64,000 nucleotides of DNA from Marinobacterium rhizophilum DSM 18822 (GCF_000378045.1 NZ_KB899103.1:62001-126000); one strand, 5' to 3'; positions 12,256 to 21,099 are shown, numbered from the stretch's first letter. The notes: generated by a model from the letters alone, not told the origin. Translations and numbers: made by a program.

Positions 12256-14535
12256 ATGAATAATACTCAACGTGCCCCCCAGACATCGAATTTACCTGTG
12301 CGGACGCACCGTCCGGTTGCGGTAATACTGCTGTTGCTGCTGTTCCTGTTTCTGATGGCGCAGGTGTCTGTACTGGTACGTCAGCAGGCGATGCAGGACG
12401 TCAGGCTGCGCAGTGCTGCAGACATGAACCGCTATACCCTGAGCCTGCAGCAGACGCTGGATCGATACAAGGACCTGCCGCAGTTGCTGGCATCGCATTC
12501 CGAGCTGCTCAATGCGCTATTGCATCAGGGCGACGCCGATGCGCGCATGCGTGCCAACCTGTATCTGGAAAAGGTCAACACCATTATCGGCACCACTGAT
12601 GCCTATCTGATGAACGCTGCGGGCGACACCATTGCGGCAAGCAACTGGTTTAAGGAACGGACCTTTATTGGCCAGAATTTTTCTTTCAGACCCTATTATC
12701 AGCAGGCCATGGCGGGACACGCCGGCCGCTATTTTGCGCTGGGTACCACGTCGAACAAGCGGGGGTACTTCTATTCCTACCCGGTGAAAATTGCCGGCAA
12801 GGTGGCGGGGGTCATTGTCGTCAAGATTGACCTCAATGATATAGAAGGCGACTGGAACGACCCCTTGCTGGACATACTGGTGACCGATGAAGACGGCATC
12901 ATCGTTATATCCACCCGGCCGGACTGGAAATTTCGCACGCTAAAGCCGCTGTCCCAGCCGGACCTGTACCGTATCGTCGACAGTCTGCGCTACGGTGGTC
13001 AGGAGCTGAGTACGCTGGATATACTGTGGCGCGACAAAGGCCCGGATGGCAGCCAGCTGATTACGCTGGTGGAAGGTTCACGGCTGGATAATCCGAGCCT
13101 TGACGGGGTGCGCACACGGCACTATCTGTTGCAGAGCAACCCGGTGCCCAACAGCGGGCTCAGCGTTGCAGTGCTGGCCAGCATGAAGCCTGTTGAACAG
13201 CGGGTCTTCCGCGCCCTGCTGCTGACGGCGGTCATCTATTTTGCGCTGCTGCTATTGGTTCTTTTTATGCTGGCGCGTAACCGCATCAAGCAGGAGCGTG
13301 CGCAATTTCGTGAGCGTGAGCTGCATGCGCTGGAAGAGAACGACGCCCGTATACGGGCGATTATCGATAATACTCAGGCCGGCCTGATGACCCTGGATGC
13401 TCAGGGGCGCATCGAATCCTGCAATCCTACGGCACAAAAGCTGTTCCACTACCGGGAAGAAGACATTCGTGGTGAGTATTTCAGCAAGCTACTGGCTTAT
13501 CCGGACAGGCCTGTTTGCTGGCAGCACATTACCGCAGCGCCGGGCGATAGCGCGCAGGAACTGCATATCGAGGCAAAGGCCAGGCGCGCGGACCATTCTC
13601 TCTTTCCAATCGAACTGACGATCGGGCGCATGGCCGCCAATGACGAGCGTCACTTTATCGTGACCATTCAGGATATCACCGAGCGCAAGCAACAGGAGTC
13701 ACAGCTGCAGCGGGCGCAGCAGCAGCTCGAAAGCCGGGTGGAGCAGCGCACCCAGGATCTCACCCTGGCCAACGCGCGCCTGCAGCAGGAAATGACCCAG
13801 CACCAGCAAACCCAGAATGAGCTGATTCAGACGGCCAAGCTGGCCGTGCTCGGGCAGATGTCTGCCGGGATCAATCATGAGTTGAATCAGCCACTGACTG
13901 CCATTCGCAGTTATGCCGACAATGGCCGCGTATTTCTGCAGCGGGGCCGGCCGGAACGTGCCGAGGCTAACCTTGAGGAGATTTCCCGGCTGACCGAACG
14001 CATGGCGAAGATCATCCATCCTCTGAAGGAGTTTGCCCGTGTCAGCAGCGGGTCGCCGGAACCGGTCTGTCTGAAATCGGTTCGCGATGGTGCCATGTCC
14101 ATCCTTTACGGCCGTCTGGATCGTCAGTCAGTCAGTGTTCACTGGCCAGGGGGGCTTGAGCATGTCTATGTACTGGGTGATATCCTGCGCCTGGAACAGG
14201 TGCTGGTTAATCTCATTGGCAACGCCATGCAGGCGCTGGAAGGTCAGTCCGAGGGGCGGATCGATATAGGCCTGCAGTGCAGTAATGCTGCCGTACAGCT
14301 GAGCGTACGGGACAATGGGCCAGGCATCTCCCCCGAATACCTGGAGCACCTGTTCGAGCCCTTCTTTACCACCAAGAAAGCCGGTCAGGGGCTGGGGCTC
14401 GGCCTGTCGATTTCCCACCGCATTGTGGAAAGCCTGGGTGGGCGTCTGCTGGCCAGCAACCATCCTGCCGGCGGTGCCTGCTTTACGCTGGTGCTGCAGC
14501 CTGTACGGCAGCCCTTTACCACCGGCCAGCCCTGA
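12256..14535 (+). CDS. dctB: C4-dicarboxylate sensor histidine kinase DctB-type
   Basis: 759 residues. TM1 (about 20-42) and TM2 (about 313-337) bracket a periplasmic double-Cache sensor with the FRPYYQQAMAG and GRYFALGTTSNKRGYFYS motifs of DctB. A PAS domain (about 355-470) and a coiled coil follow. Next comes the kinase core: H-box GINHELNQPLTAIRSY, N-box NLIGNAMQALE, and ATP lid DNGPGIS and GQGLGLGLS. It senses dicarboxylates and phosphorylates DctD. The pairing is supported by the response-regulator gene 22 bases downstream and the TRAP genes beyond. The cytoplasmic PAS domain is an addition compared with rhizobial DctB. Confidence 0.92.
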   Translation: MNNTQRAPQTSNLPVRTHRPVAVILLLLLFLFLMAQVSVLVRQQAMQDVRLRSAADMNRYTLSLQQTLDRYKDLPQLLASHSELLNALLHQGDADARMRANLYLEKVNTIIGTTDAYLMNAAGDTIAASNWFKERTFIGQNFSFRPYYQQAMAGHAGRYFALGTTSNKRGYFYSYPVKIAGKVAGVIVVKIDLNDIEGDWNDPLLDILVTDEDGIIVISTRPDWKFRTLKPLSQPDLYRIVDSLRYGGQELSTLDILWRDKGPDGSQLITLVEGSRLDNPSLDGVRTRHYLLQSNPVPNSGLSVAVLASMKPVEQRVFRALLLTAVIYFALLLLVLFMLARNRIKQERAQFRERELHALEENDARIRAIIDNTQAGLMTLDAQGRIESCNPTAQKLFHYREEDIRGEYFSKLLAYPDRPVCWQHITAAPGDSAQELHIEAKARRADHSLFPIELTIGRMAANDERHFIVTIQDITERKQQESQLQRAQQQLESRVEQRTQDLTLANARLQQEMTQHQQTQNELIQTAKLAVLGQMSAGINHELNQPLTAIRSYADNGRVFLQRGRPERAEANLEEISRLTERMAKIIHPLKEFARVSSGSPEPVCLKSVRDGAMSILYGRLDRQSVSVHWPGGLEHVYVLGDILRLEQVLVNLIGNAMQALEGQSEGRIDIGLQCSNAAVQLSVRDNGPGISPEYLEHLFEPFFTTKKAGQGLGLGLSISHRIVESLGGRLLASNHPAGGACFTLVLQPVRQPFTTGQP

Positions 14536-14557
14536 TTATTAGCGGATCAATTTGCCT

Positions 14558-15931
14558 ATGCCCATGAACAAGAATGCACAGGATCGCCCCATTATTCTGG
14601 TGGATGACGAGAAGCACATACGCCTGGCGGCCGGTCAGACGCTGGAGCTGGCGGGTTACGATGTGACGACCCTGGAACGGGGCGAGCGGGTTCTGGAGCT
14701 GCTCAGCGATGACTGGAACGGGGTGCTGATATCCGATATCAACATGCCCGGGATGGATGGGCTTGAGTTGCTGGAGCGGGTCCGTGCCATCGACGCGGAT
14801 CTGCCGATGATTCTGATTACCGGTCACGGTGATATTTCGATGGCGGTGTCCGCCATGCGCGCCGGCGCCTACGATTTTATCGAGAAGCCCTTTGCGGCAG
14901 ACCTGTTGCTGGATGTGGTTCGCCGGGCCATGGAGAAGCGTGCCCTGACCATCGAGAATCGGCGCCTGACACTGGAGCTTGAAGCCCAGAGTGCGCCCGG
15001 GCCGCGCCTGCTGGGCAATGCACCGGCGATGACCCAGCTGCGACGCTTGCTGCACAGCATCGCCGACGCCCCGGCCGATATCATGATTCAGGCCGAAACC
15101 GGTGCGGGCAAGGATTTGATGGCGCGCTATATCCACGAACACAGCGGCCGGCGTGACCACAACTTTGTCGCCATTAACTGCGGCGCCGTGCCGGAAAACC
15201 TGATTGAGTCAGAGCTGTTTGGGCATGAGAAGGGCGCCTTTACCGATGCGCGTACTCGGCGCATCGGCAAGTTCGAGCACGCCAATGGCGGCACCCTGTT
15301 CCTCGACGAGATCGAGAGCATGCCACTGGCGCTGCAGATCAAGCTGCTGCGGGTGCTGGAAGAACGCGCGATTGAACGCCTGGGCTCCAATGAAGTGATC
15401 GGCCTGGACCTGCGCGTGATTGCGGCCACTAAAACCGATCTCAAAGCGCTGGCAGCACAGGGGGCGTTTCGCGAGGACCTGTATTACCGGCTCAATGTCG
15501 TGCGGCTGGATATACCGCCGTTACGCGAGCGACGCGAGGATATCGGCCTGCTGTTTCAGCATTTTGCGCTGGTAGCCTCGGCGCAGTACAACCGCGAGAT
15601 ACCCACGCTCTCAGCCGAGCGCATGCACAGCCTTATGCTTTATGACTGGCCTGGCAATGTCCGCGAGCTGCGCAATATTGCCGAACGCTACGTTCTGCTC
15701 GGGGAATCCGGCACCTTTGACTTCGACAACCGGCTGATTACCGACGGCGCTGGCGGGGCTGCACAGTCGCTGCCGGATCAGGTGGAGCGGTTCGAAAAAA
15801 TGCTGATTCAGGCGGCGCTGTCGCGCACCGGCGGTTCGATTCGGGACACCCTGGAATTCCTTGGGCTGCCGCGCAAGACGCTCTACGACAAGATGAAAAA
15901 ATACGCCCTGGACAAGAGCGACTTCAAGTAA
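14558..15931 (+). CDS. dctD: Sigma-54-dependent response regulator DctD-type
   Basis: About 457 residues: receiver domain (VDDE acidic pocket, phospho-acceptor Asp in SDINMPGMDG), AAA+ sigma-54 activator domain (Walker A ETGAGKD, GGTLFLDEIES, REDLYYRLNV) and a Fis-type helix-turn-helix (GGSIRDTLEFLGLPRKTLYDKM). It activates the sigma-54 promoter of dctPQM after phosphorylation by DctB. The sigma-54 contact loop reads GAFTDA instead of the near-invariant GAFTGA. The ATG at 14558 is preferred; a TTG at 14552 and an ATG at 14564 are in the same frame. Confidence 0.92.
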   Translation: MPMNKNAQDRPIILVDDEKHIRLAAGQTLELAGYDVTTLERGERVLELLSDDWNGVLISDINMPGMDGLELLERVRAIDADLPMILITGHGDISMAVSAMRAGAYDFIEKPFAADLLLDVVRRAMEKRALTIENRRLTLELEAQSAPGPRLLGNAPAMTQLRRLLHSIADAPADIMIQAETGAGKDLMARYIHEHSGRRDHNFVAINCGAVPENLIESELFGHEKGAFTDARTRRIGKFEHANGGTLFLDEIESMPLALQIKLLRVLEERAIERLGSNEVIGLDLRVIAATKTDLKALAAQGAFREDLYYRLNVVRLDIPPLRERREDIGLLFQHFALVASAQYNREIPTLSAERMHSLMLYDWPGNVRELRNIAERYVLLGESGTFDFDNRLITDGAGGAAQSLPDQVERFEKMLIQAALSRTGGSIRDTLEFLGLPRKTLYDKMKKYALDKSDFK

Positions 15932-16251
15932 GCATGCAGCCTCGCGCGGACTGGGTGGATATCCGCCAGCCCACCGAAAGCCGCCTGTGCGAAGTCGCCT
16001 GGGTGGACAGAATAGACGGGCCTCAGGGGCCGCGATGGCTGCCTTGAGGGTGATTTAAAGCGTATCAGGGGTGTTTTTGAGTGCGCTTGGGGGCACTTCC
16101 GCTGCATAACTGCAAATGGGTGGTTATCCGCACATTCGTGTTGTTTGTATGGGTGGTTTTCCGTCTTTTTCCGCTGTTTTTTCATTTCGCTGCTACCCTA
16201 AGTAGAACTTATGAGCGCGGCATGCCTTGCTTCTACAGGGTTTTTTATGTG
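15932..16251 (+). promoter_or_regulatory. dctD-dctP intergenic region with candidate enhancer repeats
   Basis: No gene is visible in this stretch. It contains two direct copies of ATGGGTGGTTWTCCG at 16116-16130 and 16149-16163, starting 33 bp apart (about three helical turns) and roughly 90-140 bp upstream of the sigma-54 promoter. That is where DctD enhancer sites are expected. Whether DctD binds them is inference. Confidence 0.4.
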
Positions 16252-16268
16252 TTGGCACGCCATGTGCT
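16252..16268 (+). promoter_or_regulatory. Sigma-54 (-24/-12) promoter of dctPQM
   Basis: TTGGCACGCCATGTGCT has GG and GC exactly 10 bases apart and one mismatch to TTGGCACG-N4-TTGCT. It lies 86 bases upstream of dctP and directly follows the genes for a DctB/DctD pair. Confidence 0.85.
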
Positions 16269-16353
16269 TATTTGACTGTGTTGTAAGTCCCGGTGGGCGA
16301 ATCTGGCCGTTGGCTGGCCGCCCCCAAGTACACACCTCAATGGAGACACAATA

Positions 16354-17343
16354 ATGAAAAAACTCACTCTGGCACTGTCCGCTCTTGCACTGTCCATCTC
16401 TGCCTCAACGGCGTTCGCCTCCTGCGAGAGCGGCGAGATTGTTGCCAAACTGAGCCATGTGACTGGTGGAACAACACATCCGAAGGTGGTTGCGGCCAAT
16501 CAATTCGCCGAACGTGTTAATACCGAAATGAACGGTGTGATGTGCGTTGAGGTATTCCCGAATTCGACATTGTTTGGTGACAGCAAGGAGCTTGAAGCAT
16601 TGCTGCTGGGTGATGTGCAGATTCTGGCACCGTCGCTGTCCAAGTTTGGCTCCTACAGCCCCAAGTATGGTGTTTTCGACCTGCCGTTCATCTTCAAGGA
16701 CATGGACGCCGCCATTCGCTTCGCCAATTCCGAAGCCGGCAAGGGCCTGCTGAACGAAATGCAGGATGTTGGCTTTGTCGGTCTGGGGTACTGGATGTCC
16801 GGCATGAAGTATTTCTCGGCCAACAAGCCGCTGATTGAACCGTCCGATGCCAATGGCATGAAGTTCCGCGTGCAGACCTCCGATGTGGCCAAGGCCATGA
16901 TCGAAGCCATGGGTGCGTCGCCGCAGCCGATGGCCTTTGCCGAAGTTTACGGTGCGCTGCAGACCGGCGTGGTGGACGGCCAGGAGAACACCTGGTCCAA
17001 CATCTACACCAAAAAGTTCTTCGAAGTGCAGGACAGCGTGACTGAAACCAACCATCAGTTGCTGGCCTACCTGTTCATGACCTCGTCCGAGTTCCTCGAT
17101 GGCCTGGAGCCCGAAGTGCGTGAGCAGTTTCTGAAGATTGCCGATGAAGTCACTCAGCAGGCCAACGAACAAGTGAAGGCCGCAGAAGCTGAAAACCGCG
17201 CCAACATTCTGGAGGCCGGTGGCAAGATCAACACCCTGACAGACGAACAGCGTCAGAAGTGGGTTGATACCATGAAACCGGTTTGGAAACAGTTCGAAGG
17301 CGAAATCGGGGCCGACCTGATCGAAGCTGCCGCAGGTTCCTGA
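16354..17343 (+). CDS. dctP: TRAP transporter solute-binding protein DctP
   Basis: 329 residues. A signal peptide (MKKLTLALSALALSISASTAFA) sends it to the periplasm, where it captures C4-dicarboxylates and delivers them to DctQM. The DctP/TAXI fold is shown by AKLSHVTGGTTHPKVVAANQF, FPNSTLFGDSKELEALLLGD and the ligand-binding region GMKFRVQTSDVAKAMIEAMG with the conserved Arg. GALQTGVVDGQENTWSN follows. GGAGAC precedes the ATG. Transcription probably starts at the sigma-54 promoter at 16252-16268. The exact substrate is inferred from the DctB/DctD context. Confidence 0.94.
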   Translation: MKKLTLALSALALSISASTAFASCESGEIVAKLSHVTGGTTHPKVVAANQFAERVNTEMNGVMCVEVFPNSTLFGDSKELEALLLGDVQILAPSLSKFGSYSPKYGVFDLPFIFKDMDAAIRFANSEAGKGLLNEMQDVGFVGLGYWMSGMKYFSANKPLIEPSDANGMKFRVQTSDVAKAMIEAMGASPQPMAFAEVYGALQTGVVDGQENTWSNIYTKKFFEVQDSVTETNHQLLAYLFMTSSEFLDGLEPEVREQFLKIADEVTQQANEQVKAAEAENRANILEAGGKINTLTDEQRQKWVDTMKPVWKQFEGEIGADLIEAAAGS

Positions 17344-17352
17344 TCGCAGTGT

Positions 17353-17384
17353 CCGGTACCGGGGGCCGAGGCTTCCGGTACCGG
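17353..17384 (+). other. Intercistronic hairpin between dctP and dctQ
   Basis: Two copies of the self-complementary CCGGTACCGG separated by 12 bases can form a strong stem-loop with no T-run. Such a structure may stabilise the upstream dctP message and lower dctQM expression, as binding proteins are needed in excess; this is inference. Confidence 0.55.
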
Positions 17385-17493
17385 TTCCTGTCTTTGGCGG
17401 GATCCAGCCCCTATCCGGGTTGCCGCAACACCGACAACCCATCCAATGCTGTTCCCTTTAATCCGCTCCAGGCTGGCCACGGCCTGATCCTTA

Positions 17494-18183
17494 ATGGTGT
17501 CTCCTATGGACTACTGGCCGCACTTATATCTACTGGTTTTCATTGTCATCCTCTGGATTCTGGAAAAACTGTTTCCAGTGGCGATGGCCAAGGCTGAAGA
17601 AAATCTGCTGGTCATCATTATCAGCTCAATCATGCTGGTGTCGTTTGGGCAGGTTATTGCACGCTATGGCTTCAATTCCGGCTGGTCTGCTGCGCTGGAA
17701 TTTAACACCCTGGCGTTTTCCTGGCTGATCCTGCTGGGCATGAGTTATGGCATCAAGACCGGCATTCACCTGGGCGTGGATATAGTGTTGAACGCAGTGC
17801 CGCACAAGGTGTGCAAGGCGCTGTCACTGTTTGGTGCCTTTGCGACCCTGATGTACGGCCTGATCCTGCTCGACTCCACCTGGCTGGCGATGCTGGGTGT
17901 GGACGTGCGCGGTGGCGCCATCGAGTACTGGGCCAAGATGTACAAGATAGGCATTGGCGTGGAAGAACTGCGTTACCCCGAATTCATGCAGGAAGCCTTC
18001 GGCATACAGCCACGCGTTCACCGCTGGCTGGTACTGGTTATCCTGCCGATCAGCCTGGCGCTGCTGGTTTACCGTTCATTGCAGGCGTTCATCGATATCT
18101 GGCGGGACAAACGCCCCATGCTCATCAGCGGGCATGAAGCGAAAGACCTGGTGGAAGACAACCTGAACGTTTTGAAAGACTGA
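17494..18183 (+). CDS. dctQ: TRAP transporter small membrane subunit DctQ
   Basis: Up to 229 residues with four hydrophobic segments typical of the DctQ family (HLYLLVFIVILWILE, LLVIIISSIMLVSFGQVIARY, ALSLFGAFATLMYGLILL, WLVLVILPISLALLVYR). The family motif EFNTLAFSWLILLGMSYGIKTGIHLGVD is present in parts. It forms the inner-membrane complex with DctM. ATG 17494 gives the longest form; ATG 17506 (MDYWPHL) is also possible, with GGTG six bases upstream. The 150-base gap after dctP holds a hairpin. Confidence 0.92.
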   Translation: MVSPMDYWPHLYLLVFIVILWILEKLFPVAMAKAEENLLVIIISSIMLVSFGQVIARYGFNSGWSAALEFNTLAFSWLILLGMSYGIKTGIHLGVDIVLNAVPHKVCKALSLFGAFATLMYGLILLDSTWLAMLGVDVRGGAIEYWAKMYKIGIGVEELRYPEFMQEAFGIQPRVHRWLVLVILPISLALLVYRSLQAFIDIWRDKRPMLISGHEAKDLVEDNLNVLKD

Positions 18184-18199
18184 TAGCGAGGAGTCTGAC

Positions 18200-19816
18200 G
18201 TGGATGCAATGATTCTGTTTGTGATGGTGATGGTCCTGCTGTTCCTGGGCCTGCCCGTCGGTATTTCTCTGGGGTTGTCATCAATCCTGTTTATCAGTTT
18301 CTTTTCGAGTGATTCGCTGTCCTCGGTGGCCATATCGCTGTTCGGTGCCGGTCAGCACTACACGTTGCTGGCGATACCGTTCTTTATTCTGGCATCGGCC
18401 TTCATGTCCACCGGCGGTGTGGCCAAGCGTCTGATCAACTTCGCCATCGCCAGTGTCGGACACTTTCGTGGCGGACTGGCCATGGCTTCCGTGCTGGCGT
18501 GCATGATGTTTGCGGCCCTGTCCGGCTCCTCGCCGGCCACGGTGGTCGCCATCGGTACCATCGCCATCGCAGGTATGCGTCAGGTTGGTTACTCCAAGGA
18601 GTTCGCCTCTGGCATCATCGCCAACGCCGGTACCCTGGGTATCCTGATCCCGCCGTCCATCGTGATGGTGGTGTACGCCGCCGCCACCGATGTCTCTGTG
18701 GGGCGCATGTTCCTGGCCGGCGTCATTCCGGGCCTGATGGCCGGTTTCATGCTGATGCTTGCGATCTATGTGGTGGCGCGTATCAAGAACCTGCCGGCTG
18801 AACCCTGGAAGGGCTTTGGCGAAATTGTCCGCGGCGGCAAGGAAGCGGGCTGGGGCCTGTTCCTGATCGTGATCATCATGGGTGGTATTTACGGGGGTGT
18901 CTTTACACCGACGGAAGCCGCCGTGGTGGCAGCCGTTTATGCCATGCTGATTGCGCTCTTCGTTTACCGCGACATGGGGCCGCTCAAGGGCATGCCCTGG
19001 GTCGCGGATAGTGATTCCGATGTTGCACGAGTCGGCTTTAACGGCAGTGTTTACGGCGTTTCCTTCTTTCTGGTCTGGATGATCATGTCGTTCTTTGCCA
19101 CTGCTCAGAGTGGAACGACCACCGTTGGTGAGCGCGCGGTCTGGGGACTGGGCATGAGCCTGGTGATTGCCCTGTTCTACATTTTCAAGCGTGGCAAGCA
19201 TGTGGACGCGTCCCTGATGCGCTGCCTCGTATCGGCTCTGCCGATCTGGCGTCGCAACCTGGTGGCGGTCGGGCGCAGCTTTTTCCCGGCTATCCTGGGG
19301 GGCGAAAGCCGCAAGGTGATTCTGGAAGGCACCAAGACGACGGTCATGCTGATGTTCATCATCGCGAATGCGCTGCTGTTTGCCCACACGCTGTCCTCGG
19401 AACGGATTCCGCAGATGGTGACCGAGTGGATGCTGGATGCGGGCTTCAACTGGTTTACCTTCCTGATTGCGGTCAACGTGCTGCTGCTGATCGGCGGGCA
19501 GTTCATGGAACCGTCCGGTCTGCTGGTGATCGTGGCGCCGGTGGTGTTCCCCATTGCCATGGCGCTGGGTGTGGATCCCATTCACCTGGGCATCATCATG
19601 GTGGTTAACATGGAAATCGGCATGATTACGCCACCGATCGGGCTGAACCTGTTCGTCACCTCGGGCATTACCGGCATGAGTCTGGCGCGCGTCGTCAAGG
19701 CCGCGATGCCGTTTGTGGCGGTGCTGTTTGTGTTCCTGATTCTGGTGACCTACATCCCTGTGCTGTCCACCTGGCTGCCCTACAGCATCATGGGACCGGA
19801 GATCATCACCAAGTAG
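18200..19816 (+). CDS. dctM: TRAP transporter large permease subunit DctM, with extra internal segment
   Basis: 538 residues, about 110 more than typical DctM (around 427). This polytopic inner-membrane subunit carries out sodium-driven uptake. Family motifs include LAIPFFILASAFMSTGGVAKRL, FAALSGSSPATVVAIG, TLGILIPPSIVMVVYA and MITPPIGLNLFV. The extra stretch lies at about residues 262-372, after EAAVVAAVYAMLIALFVYRD; it holds two hydrophobic spans and a basic loop, and the family sequence resumes at EGTKTTVMLMF. The start is GTG at 18200 with GAGGAG seven bases upstream; the gene begins 16 bases after dctQ. Confidence 0.92.
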   Translation: MDAMILFVMVMVLLFLGLPVGISLGLSSILFISFFSSDSLSSVAISLFGAGQHYTLLAIPFFILASAFMSTGGVAKRLINFAIASVGHFRGGLAMASVLACMMFAALSGSSPATVVAIGTIAIAGMRQVGYSKEFASGIIANAGTLGILIPPSIVMVVYAAATDVSVGRMFLAGVIPGLMAGFMLMLAIYVVARIKNLPAEPWKGFGEIVRGGKEAGWGLFLIVIIMGGIYGGVFTPTEAAVVAAVYAMLIALFVYRDMGPLKGMPWVADSDSDVARVGFNGSVYGVSFFLVWMIMSFFATAQSGTTTVGERAVWGLGMSLVIALFYIFKRGKHVDASLMRCLVSALPIWRRNLVAVGRSFFPAILGGESRKVILEGTKTTVMLMFIIANALLFAHTLSSERIPQMVTEWMLDAGFNWFTFLIAVNVLLLIGGQFMEPSGLLVIVAPVVFPIAMALGVDPIHLGIIMVVNMEIGMITPPIGLNLFVTSGITGMSLARVVKAAMPFVAVLFVFLILVTYIPVLSTWLPYSIMGPEIITK

Positions 19817-19851
19817 CTTCTCGCCTGCCGATAAGCGTCCGGTTGACCGAA

Positions 19852-19879
19852 AGCCACCTGCCTGTGCAGGTGGCTTTTT
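19852..19879 (+). terminator. Rho-independent terminator of dctPQM
   Basis: AGCCACCTGC, loop CTGT, GCAGGTGGCT followed by T residues, 35 bases after dctM. Confidence 0.9.
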
Positions 19880-19977
19880 CGTTGTGGGCTGTTTGCTGTA
19901 CGTGCAGCGCACAAGGATGTCCAACGGCTGGCAGAAGGCTATAATAGCGTCCTCTTTGAGTCAGTCAGGGCAAGGCA

Positions 19978-20478
19978 GTGTTGGGTTCTCTTGCGGCAAT
20001 TTGGGGTTTCAGCGGCATTGTGCTGCTGTTTGGCGGTGCCATTTATCGTCTGAGTCAGATCAGCTGGCAGATGTTCAGTCAGCCGTTGAGCGTCTATCAC
20101 TGGGCCGCCCTGATGTTCAGTCTTGTTTTCATGGGCTTTTCCGAGGGCTATCGTGGTTTCCAGTGTGGCTTTTCGCCCCGGGTCGCTGCGCGCATTCATT
20201 ACCTGTCACGCCATGTTACGCCGTTGCGGTTTTTGTTGGCGCCGCTGTTCTGCATGGGTTTTTTCCATATTCAGCGTAAACGCCAGATCATCACCATCTG
20301 CCTGACTCTGGGCATCATCGGGCTGGTGCAGCTGGTGCACCAGTTGGCTCAGCCCTGGCGCGGGATTGTCGATGCTGGCGTCGTGCTGGGCCTGGTGTGG
20401 GGTATCGTATCGCTGGGCTTCTTTACACTGCAGGCGTTTTTCAGCACTGATTTCCACCATTCGCCTGAAACGCCCTGA
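19978..20478 (+). CDS. Conserved integral membrane protein, function unknown
   Basis: 166 residues with about four hydrophobic segments (LGSLAAIWGFSGIVLLFGGA, WAALMFSLVFMGFSEGYRG, IITICLTLGIIGLVQLV, GIVDAGVVLGLVWGIVSLGFF). I do not recognise a named family. It begins at a GTG (19978) with AAGG five bases upstream. A TATAAT lies at 19940-19945 but no good -35. It follows the dctM terminator and precedes the phasin genes, and codon use looks like that of its neighbours. Confidence 0.7.
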   Translation: MLGSLAAIWGFSGIVLLFGGAIYRLSQISWQMFSQPLSVYHWAALMFSLVFMGFSEGYRGFQCGFSPRVAARIHYLSRHVTPLRFLLAPLFCMGFFHIQRKRQIITICLTLGIIGLVQLVHQLAQPWRGIVDAGVVLGLVWGIVSLGFFTLQAFFSTDFHHSPETP

Positions 20479-20582
20479 GGGGCAAATTTCGCGATGTGTG
20501 TGGTGTCCTGTGCGGTTTCATCAAACGGCAAAGACTTGATGGCAGGCTGTAAAAGGCAGCGAGGGCAGGCTGGAGGATATTT

Positions 20583-20597
20583 TTGTGCACTGCACAA
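20583..20597. promoter_or_regulatory. Palindromic operator A upstream of phasin gene 1
   Basis: TTGTGCACTGCACAA, a perfect TTGTGC-N3-GCACAA palindrome, upstream of the -35 box. It is one of four copies in the two phasin promoter regions and is probably bound by a PhaR-type repressor encoded elsewhere (inference). Confidence 0.7.
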
Positions 20598-20605
20598 AAA
20601 AAGAC

Positions 20606-20633
20606 TTGATCCTGCCCGCATTCGCCTTATAAT
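20606..20633 (+). promoter_or_regulatory. Sigma-70 promoter of phasin gene 1
   Basis: -35 TTGATC (20606-20611), 16-base spacer, -10 TATAAT (20628-20633). It lies between operators A and B. Confidence 0.8.
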
Positions 20634-20641
20634 GGATTCAA

Positions 20642-20656
20642 TTGTGCGGTGCACAA
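20642..20656. promoter_or_regulatory. Palindromic operator B at the phasin 1 transcription start
   Basis: TTGTGCGGTGCACAA, eight bases downstream of the -10 box and covering the expected start site; a protein bound here would block transcription. Confidence 0.7.
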
Positions 20657-20676
20657 CAACTTAGGAGAGTAGAGCA

Positions 20677-20982
20677 ATGACCATGTCCGTAGATTTCCAG
20701 AAGCCTTTTGAAGCCATGCAGAACCTGATGAACATCCAGGTTGCCGCTATCACCAAATCTGTTGAACAGCAGAAAAAAACTGGCGAAGAGCTGGCTGCTT
20801 TCTTCAAGAGCGAAGTTGAAAAAGCCAAAGAACTGAAATCACCTGAAGACGTGATCAAGTTCAATGTTGACACCAACAAGGCACTGTTCGAACTGCTGAA
20901 AGGCCAGGGCGAAGCGTTCACCGCTATTGCCAACGAAGCCCGCGAATCTGCTACTTCCGAGTTCAGCAAGCTGTCCAAGTAA
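20677..20982 (+). CDS. Phasin family protein 1
   Basis: 101 residues, mostly amphipathic helix, of the phasin family: FEAMQNLMNIQVAAITKSVEQQKKTGEELAAFFKSEVEKAKEL. Phasins coat polyhydroxyalkanoate granules and limit granule size. The gene has a strong ribosome site (GGAGAG), its own sigma-70 promoter flanked by two palindromic operators, and a terminator downstream. It is about half identical to phasin 2, next in line. No polymerase, depolymerase or phaR gene is in the window. Confidence 0.88.
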   Translation: MTMSVDFQKPFEAMQNLMNIQVAAITKSVEQQKKTGEELAAFFKSEVEKAKELKSPEDVIKFNVDTNKALFELLKGQGEAFTAIANEARESATSEFSKLSK

Positions 20983-21061
20983 GCTGCTTTCGGCAAGTCG
21001 CCTGGTTGTGATCTGATACTGCACGGCAGTATTGTTGAACGACAGATTCAGGTGACAAGCA

Positions 21062-21099
21062 AAAAAAGCCCCGTAGACGAAAGTTTGCGGGGCTTTTTT
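21062..21099 (+). terminator. Terminator after phasin gene 1
   Basis: A-run, GCCCCG, loop, CGGGGC, then six T residues. Confidence 0.85.

Noticed and set aside
18281-19924. 547-residue open frame on the minus strand opposite dctM
   Set aside because: His/Asp/Gln-rich nonsense composition with no family features; it is the antisense shadow of dctM.
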